A stretch of DNA of 36,923 bases, taken from positions 1-36,923 of the forward strand of contig NZ_JAFKIC010000159.1 in the NCBI RefSeq assembly GCF_017306585.1. The letters are read 5' to 3'. Shown one piece after another: positions 1-9,108 of this stretch. The stretch is from Mesorhizobium sp. (GTDB lineage Bacteria > Pseudomonadota > Alphaproteobacteria > Rhizobiales > Rhizobiaceae). The notes under the pieces are model-generated. The model had not been told where the DNA came from and made no database searches. It saw only the letters and a list, made by a program, of their open reading frames with translations. Made by a program: the position numbers and the translations under genes. The stretch's first letter is position 1. Each line of letters starts with the position of its first letter.

Positions 1-1
1 C

Positions 2-241
2 GGCGACCTCTCCACCAATATGGGAGCCATGGGAAATCCGGGTGCGGCACGTGTGCAGGAGGCGATCGCGTCGGTGCGCAAGGCAGCGGTCGCGGCCGGC
101 AAGGCGAGCGGCATACTGGCTCCGGCCAAGGCCGACGCGGACCGCTATCTCGCCGACGGCTTCACCATGGTCGCCGTCGGGTCCGACCTCGGCCTGCTTG
201 CGCGGGGCTCGGACGCGCTGGTGGCTTCTTTCAACTCGTAG
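2..241 (+). CDS. HpcH/HpaI-type aldolase, 3' end only
   Basis: This is the last 79 codons of a gene that begins before the window. The visible part has the C-terminal pattern of the class II HpcH/HpaI aldolase family: a DLSTNMG segment, then a helix with PGAARVQEAI, and the closing strand FTMVAVGSDLGLLARG. The family cleaves 2-keto-4-hydroxy acids such as 4-hydroxy-2-oxoheptanedioate or 2-keto-3-deoxyglucarate into pyruvate and an aldehyde, using a divalent metal in the cytoplasm. The metal ligands and catalytic residues lie upstream and cannot be checked, so the substrate is unknown. The stop is 14 nt before the FAD oxidoreductase start, on the same strand, so the two genes are probably cotranscribed. 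Confidence 0.8.
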   Translation, partial: GDLSTNMGAMGNPGAARVQEAIASVRKAAVAAGKASGILAPAKADADRYLADGFTMVAVGSDLGLLARGSDALVASFNS

Positions 242-255
242 ACGCGGAGGCGATC

Positions 256-1473
256 ATGGCTATCCCCCCTTACAAGGCGCCGTCGCGCAATGCCTATGAC
301 ATCGTCATCGTCGGCGGCGCGGTTGTCGGATCGTCGACGGCCTATTGGCTGAGCCAGGCGCTGGGCAGTGGCGCCTCGATCCTCGTGGTCGAGCGCGACT
401 CGAGCTACACCTTCTCCTCGACGGCGCTCTCCACCAGCGCCATTCGCCAGCAATACTCCAACCCGATCAATGTGAAGATCAGCCAGTTCGGCATCGACAT
501 CATCCGCACGTTTCCGGAGCGGATGGCTCCCTTCTACAAGGATGAGCCGGCGCCTGACCTTGGCTTCAAGGAGTATGGCTATCTCTACTGCAGCTCGCCC
601 GAGGGGGTGGACGCGGCCAAGGAGCGGGTGGAGCTGCAGCGCAGCCTCGGCGCCCACACCGTCTTCCTCGAACCCGGTGCGCTGAAGGAACGTTTTCCCT
701 GGCTCAATGTCGATGATCTCGGCGGCGGCTCGTGGGGCGCCCGCGAGGAAGGCTGGTTCGATTCCATGGGTCTGCTCAATGGTTTCCGCCGCGCGGCGCG
801 CGGCAGCGGCGTCGAATATATCGACAATGCCGTGACGGCTCTGGACGTCGCCGGCGGGCGGGTGGTCTCGGCGCGCCTCGCGACGGGAGAAACGGTGGCC
901 TGTGGAACCCTGGTCAACGCCGCCGGCCCGCGAGCGCAGCAGGTCGCGGCCATGGCCGGCCTGTCCATCCCGGTCGCGCCCTACAAGCGCTACAGCTTCG
1001 TCTTCGCCAGCGCCAACCCGATCCCGGGCCGCATGCCCAATGTCATCGATCTCTCCGGCACCTTCGTGCGTCCGGAAGGGGACCTCTTCCTCACCGGCAA
1101 CACGCCGCAGGGCGACGGACCGGCCGGCTATGACGACTTCGAAATGCATTTCGAGGAGTTCGACGACTATATCTGGCCGGCGCTGTGGCATCGCATTCCG
1201 GCCTTCGACGCCCTGAAGGTGCAGACGAGCTGGACCGGCCACTACGAATACAACATGCTCGACCATAACGGCATCGTCGGCTTCCACCCCGAGGTGACGA
1301 ACTTCATGTTCGCCAATGGCTTCTCGGGCCATGGGTTGCAGCAATCGCCCGCCGTCGGCAGGGCGGTGTCCGAACTCATCGTCCACGGCACGTTCCAGAC
1401 ACTCGACCTGTCGCCATTCTGCTACGAGCGCATCCCGCGCAACGAACCTTTTCTCGAAGAAGCGGTGATCTGA
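256..1473 (+). CDS. DAO-family FAD-dependent oxidoreductase
   Basis: A 405-residue flavoprotein of the DAO fold (D-amino acid oxidase, sarcosine oxidase beta subunit, glycine oxidase relatives). Residues 15-30 form the dinucleotide-binding strand with GGAVVG at 20-25. The C-terminal FAD contact GFSGHGLQQSPAVG, typical of the sarcosine oxidase and FOXRED1-like branches, is at about 355-368. Such enzymes oxidise the C-N bond of amino acids or N-methylated amines and pass electrons to oxygen or a quinone. No signal peptide is seen, so the protein should be cytoplasmic. GGAGG at 246-250 sits just before the ATG, which supports this start. It lies between the aldolase and the hydrolase, consistent with a role in breaking down an N-containing compound. 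The substrate cannot be read from the sequence. Confidence 0.85.
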   Translation: MAIPPYKAPSRNAYDIVIVGGAVVGSSTAYWLSQALGSGASILVVERDSSYTFSSTALSTSAIRQQYSNPINVKISQFGIDIIRTFPERMAPFYKDEPAPDLGFKEYGYLYCSSPEGVDAAKERVELQRSLGAHTVFLEPGALKERFPWLNVDDLGGGSWGAREEGWFDSMGLLNGFRRAARGSGVEYIDNAVTALDVAGGRVVSARLATGETVACGTLVNAAGPRAQQVAAMAGLSIPVAPYKRYSFVFASANPIPGRMPNVIDLSGTFVRPEGDLFLTGNTPQGDGPAGYDDFEMHFEEFDDYIWPALWHRIPAFDALKVQTSWTGHYEYNMLDHNGIVGFHPEVTNFMFANGFSGHGLQQSPAVGRAVSELIVHGTFQTLDLSPFCYERIPRNEPFLEEAVI

Positions 1474-1606
1474 GGGGCGATCGTCCACATACCGCGGACG
1501 CTCGAGAGGTCGGCCGACATTGATATTGATATGGGCCGCGCCCTGCCGGGGGTGGCCATAGGGTTTCTGTTCGCCGCGCGTCAAAAAAAGCAAAGCGGGA
1601 TTGCGC

Positions 1607-1650
1607 CGTAAATGCTCTTGTTGTACGAACGTTCAACAAGAGCATTTACG
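1607..1650. promoter_or_regulatory. Long palindromic operator upstream of the hydrolase operon
   Basis: Two perfect 17-nt arms (1607-1623 and 1634-1650) flank the 10-nt centre TACGAACGTT. The inner core TTGTACGAACGTTCAA is shared, apart from the central base, with the palindrome at 12229-12268. The site ends 10 nt before the preferred GTG start of the hydrolase gene, and the 10-nt gap contains no Shine-Dalgarno sequence. Such a dyad is typical of a TetR-family operator, and the TetR gene at 9109 is the nearest candidate regulator. The site also overlaps promoter-like hexamers (TTGTAC at 1621, CATTTA at 1643, 16-nt spacing). Binding is inferred, not shown. Confidence 0.7.
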
Positions 1651-1660
1651 GGTACCTGCC

Positions 1661-3670
1661 GTGGTACGAACCGAGTTTCCCTTTGCCGTCGAAACCATCG
1701 ATCCGCTGTGGATCACGCTGGCCGATGGCACGCGCATAGCCGCCACGCTGTGGCGCCCGCGCACCGACGCAAAAGTGCCTGTCGTCGTCGAGATGGTGCC
1801 TTACCGCCGCCGTGACGGCACAGTGGCGCGCGATGTCGATATCCATCCCTGGCTCGCCGGACATGGGATTGCCTGCGCCCGCATCGACATCAGGGGGGCG
1901 GGCGATTCCGATGGCGATCTTGCCGACGAATACCTGCCGCTCGAGCAGGAAGATGCCTGCGAGATCATCGCCCATCTCGCTGGCCAGCCCTGGTGCAACG
2001 GCAATGTCGGCATGACCGGCATTTCCTGGGGCGGTTTCAACGCTCTGCAGGTCGCGGCGCGGCGACCGCCGGCGCTGAAGGCGATCATCACCAATTGCGC
2101 CACCGACGACCGCTACGCCGACGACATCCACTATATGGGCGGCGCGCTGCTTACCGAGCAGGAGATGTGGTCGAACTTCATGTTGGTGAAGAAGGCGATG
2201 GCGCCCGATCCGCAGATCGTCGGCGATGCCTGGCGCGGCATGTGGCTGGACAGGCTGGCGGCAACGAGCTCGCTGTCGCATGTGTGGCTCGCGCATCAGC
2301 GCCGCGACGATTACTGGCGGCAGGGCTCGGTCTGCGAGGATTTTTCGGCGATCGAATGCGCTGTGATGGCCGTCTGCGGCTGGGAGGACAGCTATTCGAA
2401 TTTCGTGCCGCGCCTGCTCGAACATCTGCCGGGGCCGAAACTCGGCATTGTCGGACCGTGGTCGCATGCCTATCCCTGCCGTGGCGCGCCGGGGCCGCTG
2501 ATCGGCTATCTGCAGGAGGCGCTGCGCTGGTGGCGGCATTGGCTCGCCGGCGAAGACACCGGCATCATGGACGAGCCGCTCTACCGCGTCTGGATCACCG
2601 GCGAGGAGCGGCCGCAGCCTTTCTACCTGCCTGATCATGCCGGCGCGTGGGCGGCCGAGGACCAATGGCCATCGCCGCGCATCGAGCGCCGCGTATTGCA
2701 CCTCAACGCCGCCGGGCTGGGCAATGAAGCCGCGCCGGGCGCCACACTTTCGGTCTGTTCGCCGGCGACCGCCGGCCGCGATTGCGGCCGCTGGGGCGGC
2801 TATGGCGGCTCCTGTCCCGACATGCCGATCGACCAGCGCCGCGAGGACGGCATGGCGCTATGCTTCGACACGCCGGTGCTGGATGACGACCTGACCTTGC
2901 TCGGCGCGGTGGAGCTCGACCTGCTGGTCAGCGTCGACCAGCCTGACGTCAACCTCGCCGCTCGTCTGTGCGATGTCTATCCGGACGGCACCTCGGCAAT
3001 GATGACCTATGGCGTGCTCAACCTCAGCCATAGAGACAGCCATGAGCTTCCTACACCCTGTCCGGTCGGAACGCCATTTCGCGTGCGGCTGAAGCTCAAC
3101 GATTTCGCCCGCACGGTGCCCAGGGGCCATCGCATCCGGCTGGCGCTGGCCAACCAGCACTGGCCGATCCTGTGGCCGCAGCCGAAGCTTTCGACACTGT
3201 CGGTGGCGAGCGGCGACAGCACGGTGATGCTTCCGGTGCGCCCGCCTTCGGTCCGGGATCGCGACGTCCGTTTCGAGCCGGCCGAGACCGCGCCGCCGGT
3301 TCCGACCACGACGCTGGACGAGGGTTTCGACCGGCGCATCGTCACCGACGATGTCGGCTCGGGCATGCAGACCATCGCGTTGACCTCCGACCACGGGCGC
3401 AGGCGCTATGACGACCGCGCCATCACGGTTTCGTCGGCCAACAGCGACACGATGAGCATCAGCGCCGACGACCCTCTGTCGGCCAGGCTCGTCACCGAAT
3501 ATCGCTGGGCCATCGCCAGCGGCGAAGCCGATACCGGCGCGGTGGCGGTCACCGAACTGACCGCGGATGAAACCCATTTCAGCCTGAGTTGGCGGCTTGA
3601 GGCGCGAGAACGGGGCGTGCTCGTCCACAGTGCCTCGCAAACGCGGCGCATCAGGCGCGACTTCGCCTGA
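1661..3670 (+). CDS. CocE/NonD family serine hydrolase
   Basis: A 669-residue alpha/beta hydrolase of the CocE/NonD and X-Pro dipeptidyl-peptidase (S15) family, which cleaves ester or peptide-like acyl bonds. The nucleophile motif GISWGG puts Ser at 122. GWED carries the likely acid Asp243, and GPWSHAYP the likely His269. This order and spacing closely match the Ser-Asp-His triad of the family. The C-terminal third is the beta-sandwich domain of X-Pro peptidases. A TTG-started reading frame opens at 1601 but would run through the palindrome. The GTG at 1661, just after the operator, gives the expected N-terminus, although no ribosome-binding site is obvious. The permease gene follows after 19 nt. 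The enzyme may process a compound imported by that transporter; this is inference. Confidence 0.85.
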   Translation: MVRTEFPFAVETIDPLWITLADGTRIAATLWRPRTDAKVPVVVEMVPYRRRDGTVARDVDIHPWLAGHGIACARIDIRGAGDSDGDLADEYLPLEQEDACEIIAHLAGQPWCNGNVGMTGISWGGFNALQVAARRPPALKAIITNCATDDRYADDIHYMGGALLTEQEMWSNFMLVKKAMAPDPQIVGDAWRGMWLDRLAATSSLSHVWLAHQRRDDYWRQGSVCEDFSAIECAVMAVCGWEDSYSNFVPRLLEHLPGPKLGIVGPWSHAYPCRGAPGPLIGYLQEALRWWRHWLAGEDTGIMDEPLYRVWITGEERPQPFYLPDHAGAWAAEDQWPSPRIERRVLHLNAAGLGNEAAPGATLSVCSPATAGRDCGRWGGYGGSCPDMPIDQRREDGMALCFDTPVLDDDLTLLGAVELDLLVSVDQPDVNLAARLCDVYPDGTSAMMTYGVLNLSHRDSHELPTPCPVGTPFRVRLKLNDFARTVPRGHRIRLALANQHWPILWPQPKLSTLSVASGDSTVMLPVRPPSVRDRDVRFEPAETAPPVPTTTLDEGFDRRIVTDDVGSGMQTIALTSDHGRRRYDDRAITVSSANSDTMSISADDPLSARLVTEYRWAIASGEADTGAVAVTELTADETHFSLSWRLEARERGVLVHSASQTRRIRRDFA

Positions 3671-3689
3671 GATAGAGAGGAGGCAGGCC

Positions 3690-4640
3690 ATGCTCGCATA
3701 TGCAGTCAAGCGCATCGGCCTCGGCCTCCTGATCCTCGTCCTCGTCATGATCGCCATGTACGCGGCGGTTTTTCTCGTGCCGGGCGACCCGGCTACCGTC
3801 GCGCTCGGTCCGCGCGCCACGCCGGAACTGAAGCGGCTGCTGATCGAGCGCATGGGGCTCGACCAGCCGGTCTGGTGGCAGATCATCGAATTCTTCCGCA
3901 ACGCGTTGACCGGTAATCTTGGCTACGACGTCTGGTCGAACCGGCCTGTTTCCACGCTGGTGCTGGAAGCGCTGCCGAACACGCTGGTGCTCGGCCTGAC
4001 GGCGCTGGCGATAGCGCTTCTCATCGGCGTGCCGCTCGGCTGCCTCTCCGTCATGCGGCGCGGGACGGCGGCCGATGCCGTCATCGGCGTACTCTCGGTC
4101 GGCGTCATCGCGGTGCCGTCCTTCGTCGTCGCCATCTATTCGCTGCTGGTTTTCGCCGTCACGCTGCGCTGGCTGCCGGCCATCGGCGCGGGGGAGGCGG
4201 GCGATTTCGCCAGCCAGGCCAAGGCGCTGGTCATGCCGGCGGCGGCGATCGCGCTCGGCTGGATCGGCTACATCGCCCGCATGGTGCGCGCCTCGATGAT
4301 GGAGGTGATGGGCGAGCCGCACATCCGCACCGCGCGCTCGTTCGGTCTGCCCGAATGGAAGATCGTCTCCAAATATGCGCTGCGCATCGCCATCATCCCG
4401 ACCATCTCGCTGGTAGCGGTCGGTCTCGGCTCGATCCTGTCCAGCGCCGTCTTCGTCGAGGCGGTGTTCGCCAGGCCCGGCATCGGCAAGCTGATCACCG
4501 ACGCGGTCAACACCCGCAACTACCCGGTCGTCATGGGCACGGTGCTGATCATGACCGCCATCTACGTCTCCATCACCATCGCCGCCGATCTTCTCATCGC
4601 GCGGCTCGATCCGAGGGTACGCGATGTCTTCCGTGGCTGA
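3690..4640 (+). CDS. Dpp/Opp-type ABC transporter permease (DppB-like)
   Basis: A 316-residue inner-membrane permease of the peptide/nickel/oligosaccharide importer class. The N-terminal membrane helix is followed by FLVPGDPATVALGPRATPE, the usual DppB periplasmic opening. The cytoplasmic coupling loop (GEPHIRTARSFGLPEWK) and the closing helices are present. The start is the ATG at 3690, preceded by a strong GAGGAGG at 3677-3683. The 3' end overlaps the next permease gene by 17 nt, so translation is coupled. It should pair with the permease at 4624 and the two ATPases downstream to form a full importer. Confidence 0.93.
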   Translation: MLAYAVKRIGLGLLILVLVMIAMYAAVFLVPGDPATVALGPRATPELKRLLIERMGLDQPVWWQIIEFFRNALTGNLGYDVWSNRPVSTLVLEALPNTLVLGLTALAIALLIGVPLGCLSVMRRGTAADAVIGVLSVGVIAVPSFVVAIYSLLVFAVTLRWLPAIGAGEAGDFASQAKALVMPAAAIALGWIGYIARMVRASMMEVMGEPHIRTARSFGLPEWKIVSKYALRIAIIPTISLVAVGLGSILSSAVFVEAVFARPGIGKLITDAVNTRNYPVVMGTVLIMTAIYVSITIAADLLIARLDPRVRDVFRG

Positions 4641-5511
4641 GGCTTCTCCTTCCACGTCCGACCGACAACGACTTATCCTGTTGCGCGCGCTGCTGGCCGA
4701 TCCGTTCACCTGCGTGGCGGTGATCCTCGTCACCGGCTTCCTCGTCACCGCGATCTTCGCGCCATGGCTGGCGCCCTATTCGCCGGTCAAGATCGACGTG
4801 CTGCACAAGCTGCAGCCGCCTTCGGCCGAACACTGGTTCGGCACCGACCATCTCGGCCGGGATCTTCTGTCGCGCGTCATCTACGGCGCGCGCACGGCGC
4901 TGACGATCGCCATGGTTTCCGTCGCGATCGCCGGCGCGATCGGCCTGATGCTCGGCCTCATTGCAGGCTACGGGCCGCGCTGGCTGGACGCGATCCTGGT
5001 GCTGACATTCGACAGTCTGAACTCGCTGCCGATGATCATGTTCGCGCTCGCCATCATCACTGTGCTCGGCGCCGGCACCGGCACGCTGATCATCGTCATC
5101 GCGGCGACCTCGTTCCCGAGCTATGCCCGCCTGATCCGCGCGCAGACGCTGGCGCTGAAGAACAGCGACTATATCCTCGCCGAACGGCTGATCGACGCGA
5201 GTGCCGCGCGCATCATCTTCGTCCATTTGCTGCCCAATGTCGTCGGCCCGCTGATCATCCTGCTGTCGATGGACATCCCGGTCGTCATCATGGTCGAGGC
5301 CGGCCTGAGTTTCCTTGGCCTTGGCGTGCGCCCGCCGACGCCGTCCTGGGGCTCGATCCTCTATGACGGCTACACCTCGATCCGTTCGGCGCCCTTCATG
5401 GTCATCTTCGGCGGGCTGCCGCTGGTGCTGGCCACGCTCGGCTTCACCTTCCTGGGCGAAGGGTTGCGCGACTATCTCGATCCGCGCCTGCAGTTGCGGA
5501 GGCCGTCATGA
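4624..5511 (+). CDS. Dpp/Opp-type ABC transporter permease (DppC-like)
   Basis: A 295-residue partner permease. It has the DppC signature HWFGTDHLGRDLLSRVIYGAR near the N-terminus, a run of membrane helices, and the coupling loop RAQTLALKNSDYILAERLID. The end FTFLGEGLRDYLDPRL is the usual family C-terminus. It overlaps the upstream permease by 17 nt and the downstream ATPase by 4 nt (ATGA), typical of a tightly coupled operon. Nothing is missing or unusual. Confidence 0.93.
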   Translation: MSSVAEASPSTSDRQRLILLRALLADPFTCVAVILVTGFLVTAIFAPWLAPYSPVKIDVLHKLQPPSAEHWFGTDHLGRDLLSRVIYGARTALTIAMVSVAIAGAIGLMLGLIAGYGPRWLDAILVLTFDSLNSLPMIMFALAIITVLGAGTGTLIIVIAATSFPSYARLIRAQTLALKNSDYILAERLIDASAARIIFVHLLPNVVGPLIILLSMDIPVVIMVEAGLSFLGLGVRPPTPSWGSILYDGYTSIRSAPFMVIFGGLPLVLATLGFTFLGEGLRDYLDPRLQLRRPS

Positions 5512-6473
5512 GCGGTTCGCTGGCCGCAAGCGGCCTCAGCGTGCGCTACGAGACGCCGCATGGCGCGGTGCACGCGCTGCGCCATGTCGACATCGAGGCG
5601 CATCCGGGCGAGGTGATCGGCATTGTCGGCGAAAGCGGCTGCGGCAAGTCTACGCTGGTCACCGCACTCGCCAATTTGTTGCCGGCCAATGCCCGCGTCG
5701 ACGGCTCGATCTCTTACAACGGCATCGACCTTGCCAAGCTCGACGCGCATCGCCAGCGGCTGTTGCGCGGGGACGAGATCGCGCTGGTAAGCCAGGATCC
5801 GATGACGGCCTTCAACCCGGTGCTGACGATCGGCGACCAGCTCGTCGATTTCCAGCACCACCGCAGGGATCTCGGTCGCGCGCAGAAGCGGGCGCGGATC
5901 GCCGCCATGCTCGGCCGCGTCGGCATCGCCGATGCGGAGCGGCGCATGCGCAGCTATCCACACGAACTCTCCGGCGGCATGCGCCAGCGCGTCGCCATCG
6001 CGGCGGCCCTGCTCACCGATCCCGGTCTGCTCATCGCCGACGAGCCGACGACAGCGCTCGACGTCACCATGGAGGCGCAGATCATCCATCTGCTGCGCGA
6101 ACTCAGGCGCGACTATAACGGCATCATCATCGTCGTCTCGCATCATCTGGGCGTCATCGCCGAACTCTGCGACCGGGTCTATGTCATGTATGCCGGCGAG
6201 GTGGTCGAGGGCGGCGCGGTCGATGCGATCTTCCACGACGCGCGCCATCCCTACACGCAGGCGCTGCTTGCCTGCGACCCCGCCCGTTTCCATGAGCGGC
6301 TGGACAGGCTGCCGACCATTCCCGGCTCGCTGCCGAGCCTCGCGCAATTGCCATCCGGTTGCGTCTACGCGCCACGCTGCGAGCGCTCTTTCGCGCCGTG
6401 CGGTACGATCGCGCCGCCATTGGTGACGCTCCTGGGCAGCCACGTCGCGCGCTGCCATGCGGTGACGCCATGA
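5508..6473 (+). CDS. Dpp/Opp-type ABC transporter ATPase (DppD-like)
   Basis: A 321-residue ATPase that powers the importer on the cytoplasmic side. Walker [10 protein letters not shown] is at 41-49, the ABC signature LSGGMRQ at about 154-160, and Walker B LLIADEP at about 174-180, followed by a D-loop (TTALD). The C-terminal oligopeptide-transporter extension is present, with the cysteine-containing [14 protein letters not shown]. The start overlaps the upstream stop as ATGA, and the end overlaps the next ATPase in the same way. Confidence 0.93.
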   Translation: MSGSLAASGLSVRYETPHGAVHALRHVDIEAHPGEVIGIVGESGCGKSTLVTALANLLPANARVDGSISYNGIDLAKLDAHRQRLLRGDEIALVSQDPMTAFNPVLTIGDQLVDFQHHRRDLGRAQKRARIAAMLGRVGIADAERRMRSYPHELSGGMRQRVAIAAALLTDPGLLIADEPTTALDVTMEAQIIHLLRELRRDYNGIIIVVSHHLGVIAELCDRVYVMYAGEVVEGGAVDAIFHDARHPYTQALLACDPARFHERLDRLPTIPGSLPSLAQLPSGCVYAPRCERSFAPCGTIAPPLVTLLGSHVARCHAVTP

Positions 6474-7498
6474 GCCCGCTGCTTGCCGTCGAGGACCTGT
6501 CCGTGAGTTTCGTGCGCGGCGGCCTGCTCAACCGGCTGATCAACCCGTTCCCGCTGCCCGGCTTCAACGTCATCGACGGCGTGACGCTGTCGCTGATGCC
6601 GGGCGAGACGCTGGGCCTCGTGGGCGAATCCGGCTCCGGCAAGACGACGCTGGCGCGCACCATCCTCGGGCTGGTCAGGGCGGCGGCCGGCCGCATCGTC
6701 TTCGAGGGCAGGGATATCGTGACGCCGGCCGACTTCCGCGCCATGCGCCGGCGCTCGGCGATGATGTTCCAGGACCCCGTGGCCTCGCTCAGCCCGCGCC
6801 TGCGCATCGGCACGCTGCTCACCGAACCGCAGGTGATCCAGGGCGAAGCAATGCCGGACCGCCGCGCGGCGGCGAAGGCGCTGCTGGCGCTGGTCGGCCT
6901 GCCTGCCTCCTTCGTCGACCGTTTTCCGCACGAATTGTCGGGCGGCCAGGCGCGCCGTGTCGGCGTCGCCCGCGCGCTGGCGATGAAGCCGCGCCTGCTG
7001 CTGGCCGACGAGCCGACCGCCGGCCTCGACGTGTCGGTGCAGGGCGATGTGCTCAACCTGATCGGCGAACTCAAGCGCGAACTCGGCTTCGCCGCCATGA
7101 TCGTCACCCATAACCTCGCCATGATCCGTCATGTCAGCGACCGGCTGGCCATCATGTATCTGGGACGGCTGGTGGAAACCGGTCCGACGCAGGCCGTGTT
7201 TTCGGCGCCGATGCATCCCTACACAGCGACGCTCATCCAGTCCGAGCCGATCCCAGATCCGCGCCGGCGCAGCCACAACCCGGCTGTCACCGGCGAGATA
7301 CCGAGCGTGTTCCGCCGGCCACGAGGCTGCGAATTCCACACACGCTGCCCGGCCGCGCAAGAGCGCTGCAGGGCGGAGGCGCCCGCCTACCGGCCGATGG
7401 GCGCCGGGCGGATGGTGCGCTGCCATTTCCCGCTTGGAACAGGCGGGCAAGAACGGGAGGCCGTGCCGCGCGCCTCCGCAAACCAAAGGGGAAACTGA
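6470..7498 (+). CDS. Dpp/Opp-type ABC transporter ATPase (DppF-like)
   Basis: A 342-residue second ATPase of the same importer. Walker A GESGSGKTT is at 52-60, the signature is LSGGQARRVGVARAL, and Walker B is LLLADEPTAGLD. The C-terminal extension has the family pattern GCEFHTRCPAAQERC. The ATG at 6470 overlaps the previous stop codon (ATGA). An upstream in-frame extension exists but would lie inside the previous gene. The binding-protein gene starts directly after the stop. Confidence 0.92.
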   Translation: MSPLLAVEDLSVSFVRGGLLNRLINPFPLPGFNVIDGVTLSLMPGETLGLVGESGSGKTTLARTILGLVRAAAGRIVFEGRDIVTPADFRAMRRRSAMMFQDPVASLSPRLRIGTLLTEPQVIQGEAMPDRRAAAKALLALVGLPASFVDRFPHELSGGQARRVGVARALAMKPRLLLADEPTAGLDVSVQGDVLNLIGELKRELGFAAMIVTHNLAMIRHVSDRLAIMYLGRLVETGPTQAVFSAPMHPYTATLIQSEPIPDPRRRSHNPAVTGEIPSVFRRPRGCEFHTRCPAAQERCRAEAPAYRPMGAGRMVRCHFPLGTGGQEREAVPRASANQRGN

Positions 7499-7499
7499 C

Positions 7500-9062
7500 A
7501 TGACGCAATGGACGATGGACAGACGTGCATTCCTGAAGGCGGCCGGCGTGCTGGGCGCCGGCCTGGCGATGAAGCCTGGTTTTGCCTGGTCGGCCGCCGG
7601 CGACACGCTGCGCATCCGCATGGAGGGCGACATACAATGCCTCGACCCGGCCTTCATGAATGGCGGCATCGAAGATGTGATGATGCGCGGCCTCTATGTC
7701 TCGCTGAACCATTTCGGCGACCTAAGGCAGGGCTCGCCATGGTCGCTATGGGGTGCGGAGAAGCTTGAGCAGAAAGACCCCAAGACCATCGCCTTCACCC
7801 TGATCGACGGGCTGAAATGGACCGGCGGCTTCGGCGCCGTGACGGCGGACGACGTGAAGTTCTCCTTCGAGCGCATCGCCGACAAGGCGCTGTCATCGCC
7901 CTGGGCCTACCAGTTCGAGAAGCTCGACCGTGTCGAGGTGGTCGATGCACGCAATGGCATCATCCATCTGAAGGAGCCATACCAGCCGATCTTCGTTACC
8001 AGCCTGCCTTACTATGGCGGCCACATCATCAGCCGCGCCGGCACCGAGAAGGCGGGCGGCAAGTTCACCACCCAGCCGCCGGCGACCTGCGGCCCATATC
8101 TGTTCAGCGACTGGCAGCAGAAGCAGAAGGTGACGCTGTCTGCCAATCCGGACTGGCCGGGTCCGAAGCCGGATTTCTCAAAGGTCGAGATCTATATCGT
8201 TTCTGACGACCAGGCCGCCCAGCTCGCCTATGAGGCCGATGCCTTCGACTATACCAAGATCGCCATTTCGGCGACCAAGGCGGTCAAGGAAAAGCCGCCG
8301 GCGGACACGAAGCTGATCGAGGCGCAGTCGACGCGTTATGTCTGGCTGACCATCAATATGCTCAGCCCGCGCCTGAAGGAGCTGAAGGTGCGCCAGGCGG
8401 TGCAGTATGGCGTCGATGTCGGTCAGATCCTCACCGGCGTCTATGACGACCTGACCAAGCGCTCCACCGGTGTCGTCCAGCCCGGCACCAAATTCGCGCG
8501 CGCCTCGAATCTGATCGCGGCGCCCGACTATGCGAAGTCCGCCGCGCTGCTGGCCGAGGCCGGCATCAGCGACCTGTCGCTGACCTTGACGGTGATGAAC
8601 GATTCCATCCGCACCGCGACGGCGCAGATCATCCAGGCAAGCCTCGAACAGGCGGGCATCAAGGTGGAGATCCAGCCTTATGACGAAGCCGCCTTCTGGG
8701 GTGTCGGCGACAAGACGCAGGGCGACGGCTACAAGAACATCGACCTGGCGCTGATGGACTTCGCCGGCGGCATCGACCCTTCGGAAAATCTGGTCTGGTT
8801 CCGTCCCGATCAGATCGGCGCCTACAACTGGTCGGGCTTCGACAATGCCGAATTCGAGACCAGCTACCAGCAACTGGTGGCGGAAAGCGACGAGGCCAAG
8901 CGCGTCGCCCTGTCCAACCGCATGGAGGACCTGATGGAGCAGTCCGGCGGTTTCGTCTTCATCTGCCACCAGCCGCTGGTCGCCATCCACAAGGCCAGCC
9001 TGGAGCCGGTGATCTATCCCGACGGACACCCCAATCCCGTGCTGTTCAAGAAGAAGGCGTGA
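7500..9062 (+). CDS. Dpp/Opp-type ABC substrate-binding protein, Tat-exported
   Basis: A 520-residue extracytoplasmic solute-binding protein of family 5 (SBP_bac_5), which captures the ligand for the importer encoded just upstream. The N-terminus has a twin-arginine signal (MDRRAFLKAAGVLG, then a hydrophobic stretch ending FAWSA), so export as a folded protein through Tat is likely. The mature part opens with DTLRIRMEGDIQCLDPAFMN, the usual first strand. The start is the ATG at 7500, preceded by AAAGGGGAA at 7485-7493. An upstream in-frame extension would fall within the ATPase gene and is rejected. Here the binding protein is last in the transporter set rather than first. Its ligand is unknown; peptides, N-methylated compounds and oligosaccharides are all possible for this family. 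Confidence 0.92.
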   Translation: MTQWTMDRRAFLKAAGVLGAGLAMKPGFAWSAAGDTLRIRMEGDIQCLDPAFMNGGIEDVMMRGLYVSLNHFGDLRQGSPWSLWGAEKLEQKDPKTIAFTLIDGLKWTGGFGAVTADDVKFSFERIADKALSSPWAYQFEKLDRVEVVDARNGIIHLKEPYQPIFVTSLPYYGGHIISRAGTEKAGGKFTTQPPATCGPYLFSDWQQKQKVTLSANPDWPGPKPDFSKVEIYIVSDDQAAQLAYEADAFDYTKIAISATKAVKEKPPADTKLIEAQSTRYVWLTINMLSPRLKELKVRQAVQYGVDVGQILTGVYDDLTKRSTGVVQPGTKFARASNLIAAPDYAKSAALLAEAGISDLSLTLTVMNDSIRTATAQIIQASLEQAGIKVEIQPYDEAAFWGVGDKTQGDGYKNIDLALMDFAGGIDPSENLVWFRPDQIGAYNWSGFDNAEFETSYQQLVAESDEAKRVALSNRMEDLMEQSGGFVFICHQPLVAIHKASLEPVIYPDGHPNPVLFKKKA

Positions 9063-9108
9063 ACGCGCTTTCATGGACAGCAAGGGCATTATCGATTAGC
9101 TGGAGTCC

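Noticed and set aside
1601-1660. TTG start at 1601 for the CocE-type hydrolase
   Set aside because: The extra 20 residues would be encoded by the palindromic operator and do not resemble the family N-terminus. GTG at 1661 is preferred.
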